From NCBI GenBank assembly GCA_040218415.1, contig JAVJRN010000081.1, forward strand, positions 1-64,000: DNA of 64,000 nucleotides. Direction: 5' to 3'. The notes beneath the pieces were generated by a model. It made no database searches, had not been told where the DNA came from, and worked only from the letters and a program-made list of their open reading frames with translations. The translations under genes were made by a program, and so were the position numbers. The stretch comes from JAVJRN01 sp040218415. GTDB lineage: Bacteria; Bacteroidota; Bacteroidia; Cytophagales; Cyclobacteriaceae. Below are positions 62,747 through 64,000 of this stretch, one piece after another; positions within the stretch are counted from its first letter, which is position 1, and every line of letters begins with the position of its first letter.

Positions 62747-64000
62747 ATAAGCAGCCTTTCCCACTGATTATCGACCTTTAGGTAATAAATGCCTTCAGGA
62801 AGTGTTGAAACATTGAAAATTGTATGGCTTTCATTTACAGAATTGATATTTATCCCTTTTCCTGCATTGTCAACGAGCGTTAAATTGGCCTGCGAAGTGC
62901 GGGTGGTTATGACGTCATTAGCGGGGTTTGGGTAGAGTCTTGTTTCTCTATTTGCCCTTAGATCAAAGGTAAGAGGTTTTGAAAGGGGTATTTGAGCGAA
63001 ATGTGACTGATAATTTTCAGCTTCAAAAACTACAGTGTTTTGACCTTTGACGACTAAATACATTTCATTCGCTTCAAGCTTGTCTATATTTTGTTTTGCT
63101 CCATCGGGCCAAGTAATGACAATGTTTTTCGCTGATGTAGATTCATTCAGGCCAAAATGGAAAACATTACTGCTTTGACTCGCATGTCCACTTCCGGCGG
63201 TAGATTGATCATAGAGTTCTCCTGTATCTGTGGAGAGTTGCACTTTTGCACCAATAGCATGCCAGTTGGAGGTTTTATCTAAAAGTTTAATTTTAACCCA
63301 ATTCCCAGTGAGTGATTTGTTTTGAAGAATCTGATGACCGTAATTTGAATTAGAAATAAAAATATCCTGCTTGCCATCATGGTTGAAATCGCTGATCGCT
63401 GATCCAAATCCACTGTAGGGACTTTCGATGGATTCTTGTTCAAGCCTTTGAAATTTTTGATCTCCAGAATTGATATACAGTACATTTTCTTCAGGAGAAA
63501 AACCATATTCATTGGTAACATATATTTCAGGATAGCCGTCATTGTTTACATCAACGAAGTTACAACCCCAACCCATACCAATATCGGCTGCTCCGGCCGC
63601 CACGGCATTTTCTGTAAAAGTCAAATCTCCATTCGATACGATTAAGAAATTTTCCTTAAGATTTGTGATATACAAATCCATAAATCCGTCATGATTGATA
63701 TCGGCAATATCCACGCCCATTCCGAATCCTGTGAGGTTTGTTTTCGTTCTTAAAGAAACGTCGATGAACTGAGCCAACCCATTATTTTCATAGAGCACAA
63801 AGGGTTGACCATCAAAAGTCAAGAAGATATCCTGATCTGTATCATTGTCATAGTCAAATATCACTACACCCATTGCCCGACCTTTATGATTGGCGCCTGC
63901 TATTTTTACGGATTCAGTAAAGGATCCATCCTGATTGTTAATATAAAGTTCATTGTCTTCCCCAAAGTTATTGAGGTAAAGATCAAGCCATCCGTCATTA
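62737..64000 (-). CDS. FG-GAP/ASPIC (CRTAC1-like) T9SS protein, 5' end beyond window
   Basis: Open to the window edge; the internal ATG at 63873 is not the true start, since the frame continues upstream with matching repeat sequence (NDGWLDLYLNNFGEDNE). FG-GAP/VCBS repeats with Ca-binding-like acidic loops (DYDNDTDQDIF, DINHDGFMDLYI, DVNNDGYPEIY, DFNHDGKQDIF), then an ASPIC/UnbV domain (WVKIKLLDKTSNWHAIGAKV, TWPDGAKQ) and a type A sorting domain (LYPNPANDV, LPEGIYYLKV). It is a secreted surface protein. The 3' end overlaps comEC by 10 bases convergently. Confidence 0.88.
   Translation of the reverse strand, partial: NDGWLDLYLNNFGEDNELYINNQDGSFTESVKIAGANHKGRAMGVVIFDYDNDTDQDIFLTFDGQPFVLYENNGLAQFIDVSLRTKTNLTGFGMGVDIADINHDGFMDLYITNLKENFLIVSNGDLTFTENAVAAGAADIGMGWGCNFVDVNNDGYPEIYVTNEYGFSPEENVLYINSGDQKFQRLEQESIESPYSGFGSAISDFNHDGKQDIFISNSNYGHQILQNKSLTGNWVKIKLLDKTSNWHAIGAKVQLSTDTGELYDQSTAGSGHASQSSNVFHFGLNESTSAKNIVITWPDGAKQNIDKLEANEMYLVVKGQNTVVFEAENYQSHFAQIPLSKPLTFDLRANRETRLYPNPANDVITTRTSQANLTLVDNAGKGININSVNESHTIFNVSTLPEGIYYLKVDNQWERLLIQR

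Overview
The window looks like the chromosome of a marine or aquatic Bacteroidota, most likely order Cytophagales. The reasons are low GC, Bacteroidota-type promoters (TTG, about 19-22 bp, TAnnTTTG) ahead of both tRNAs and several genes, a type IX secretion (T9SS) C-terminal sorting domain on two proteins, and families common in this phylum (BatA, DUF4199, TPR histidine kinases, DUF2805, SusE/F-like modules, LytTR regulators). This assignment is an inference; no 16S sequence is present.

Layout. 1-128: the 3' end of a 5S rRNA and its terminator, the end of an rRNA operon. 0.4-8.2 kb: a DUF2805/photolyase-like pair, a BatA protein, a dihydroorotase-like protein that has lost its metal ligands, two DUF4199 membrane proteins and two GT2 glycosyltransferases. 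8.2-16.6 kb: methyltransferase, J-domain/TPR membrane protein, overlapping AcpH and CrcB/FluC genes, TerB-like protein, UPF1-type helicase, lipoprotein, a CarF/TMEM189-type lipid desaturase, and an ECF sigma factor with a small membrane protein. 16.8-21.2 kb: two tandem aldo/keto reductases (the first lacks the catalytic Tyr), an ABC ATPase start-overlapped with the second, and a serine hydrolase. 21.4-32.9 kb: signalling, with two paralogous TPR histidine kinases, a lone receiver protein coupled to a pseudouridine synthase, an ECF sigma factor, a fatty-acid desaturase, a YHS protein, and a REC-LytS/LytTR pair. 33-37 kb: EgtB and EgtD (ergothioneine-type chemistry), tRNA-Leu(GAG), M42 peptidase.

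38.9-57.4 kb is the most remarkable region. All genes point the same way and all products carry signal peptides. It holds a secreted unknown, a 4094-residue T9SS-targeted mosaic protein (about eight LamG domains, two propeller-like regions, CUB, SusE/F-like, CBM-like, FN3, CARDB-like), a secreted caspase-like protease, a protein with LPP20-like and DUF4384-like parts, a WD40-caspase fusion and an LPP20-like protein. An intrinsic terminator sits 7 bases before the start codon of the fourth gene. I infer a surface module in which exported caspase-fold proteases act with a giant adhesin-like protein.

57.8-64 kb: tRNA-Leu(CAA), an ABM monooxygenase, SAM hydroxide adenosyltransferase, PhoH, a GNAT acetyltransferase, ComEC behind a hairpin that buries its Shine-Dalgarno, and the 3' part of a FG-GAP/ASPIC T9SS protein running off the window. 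No CRISPR array, insertion sequence or prophage was seen.
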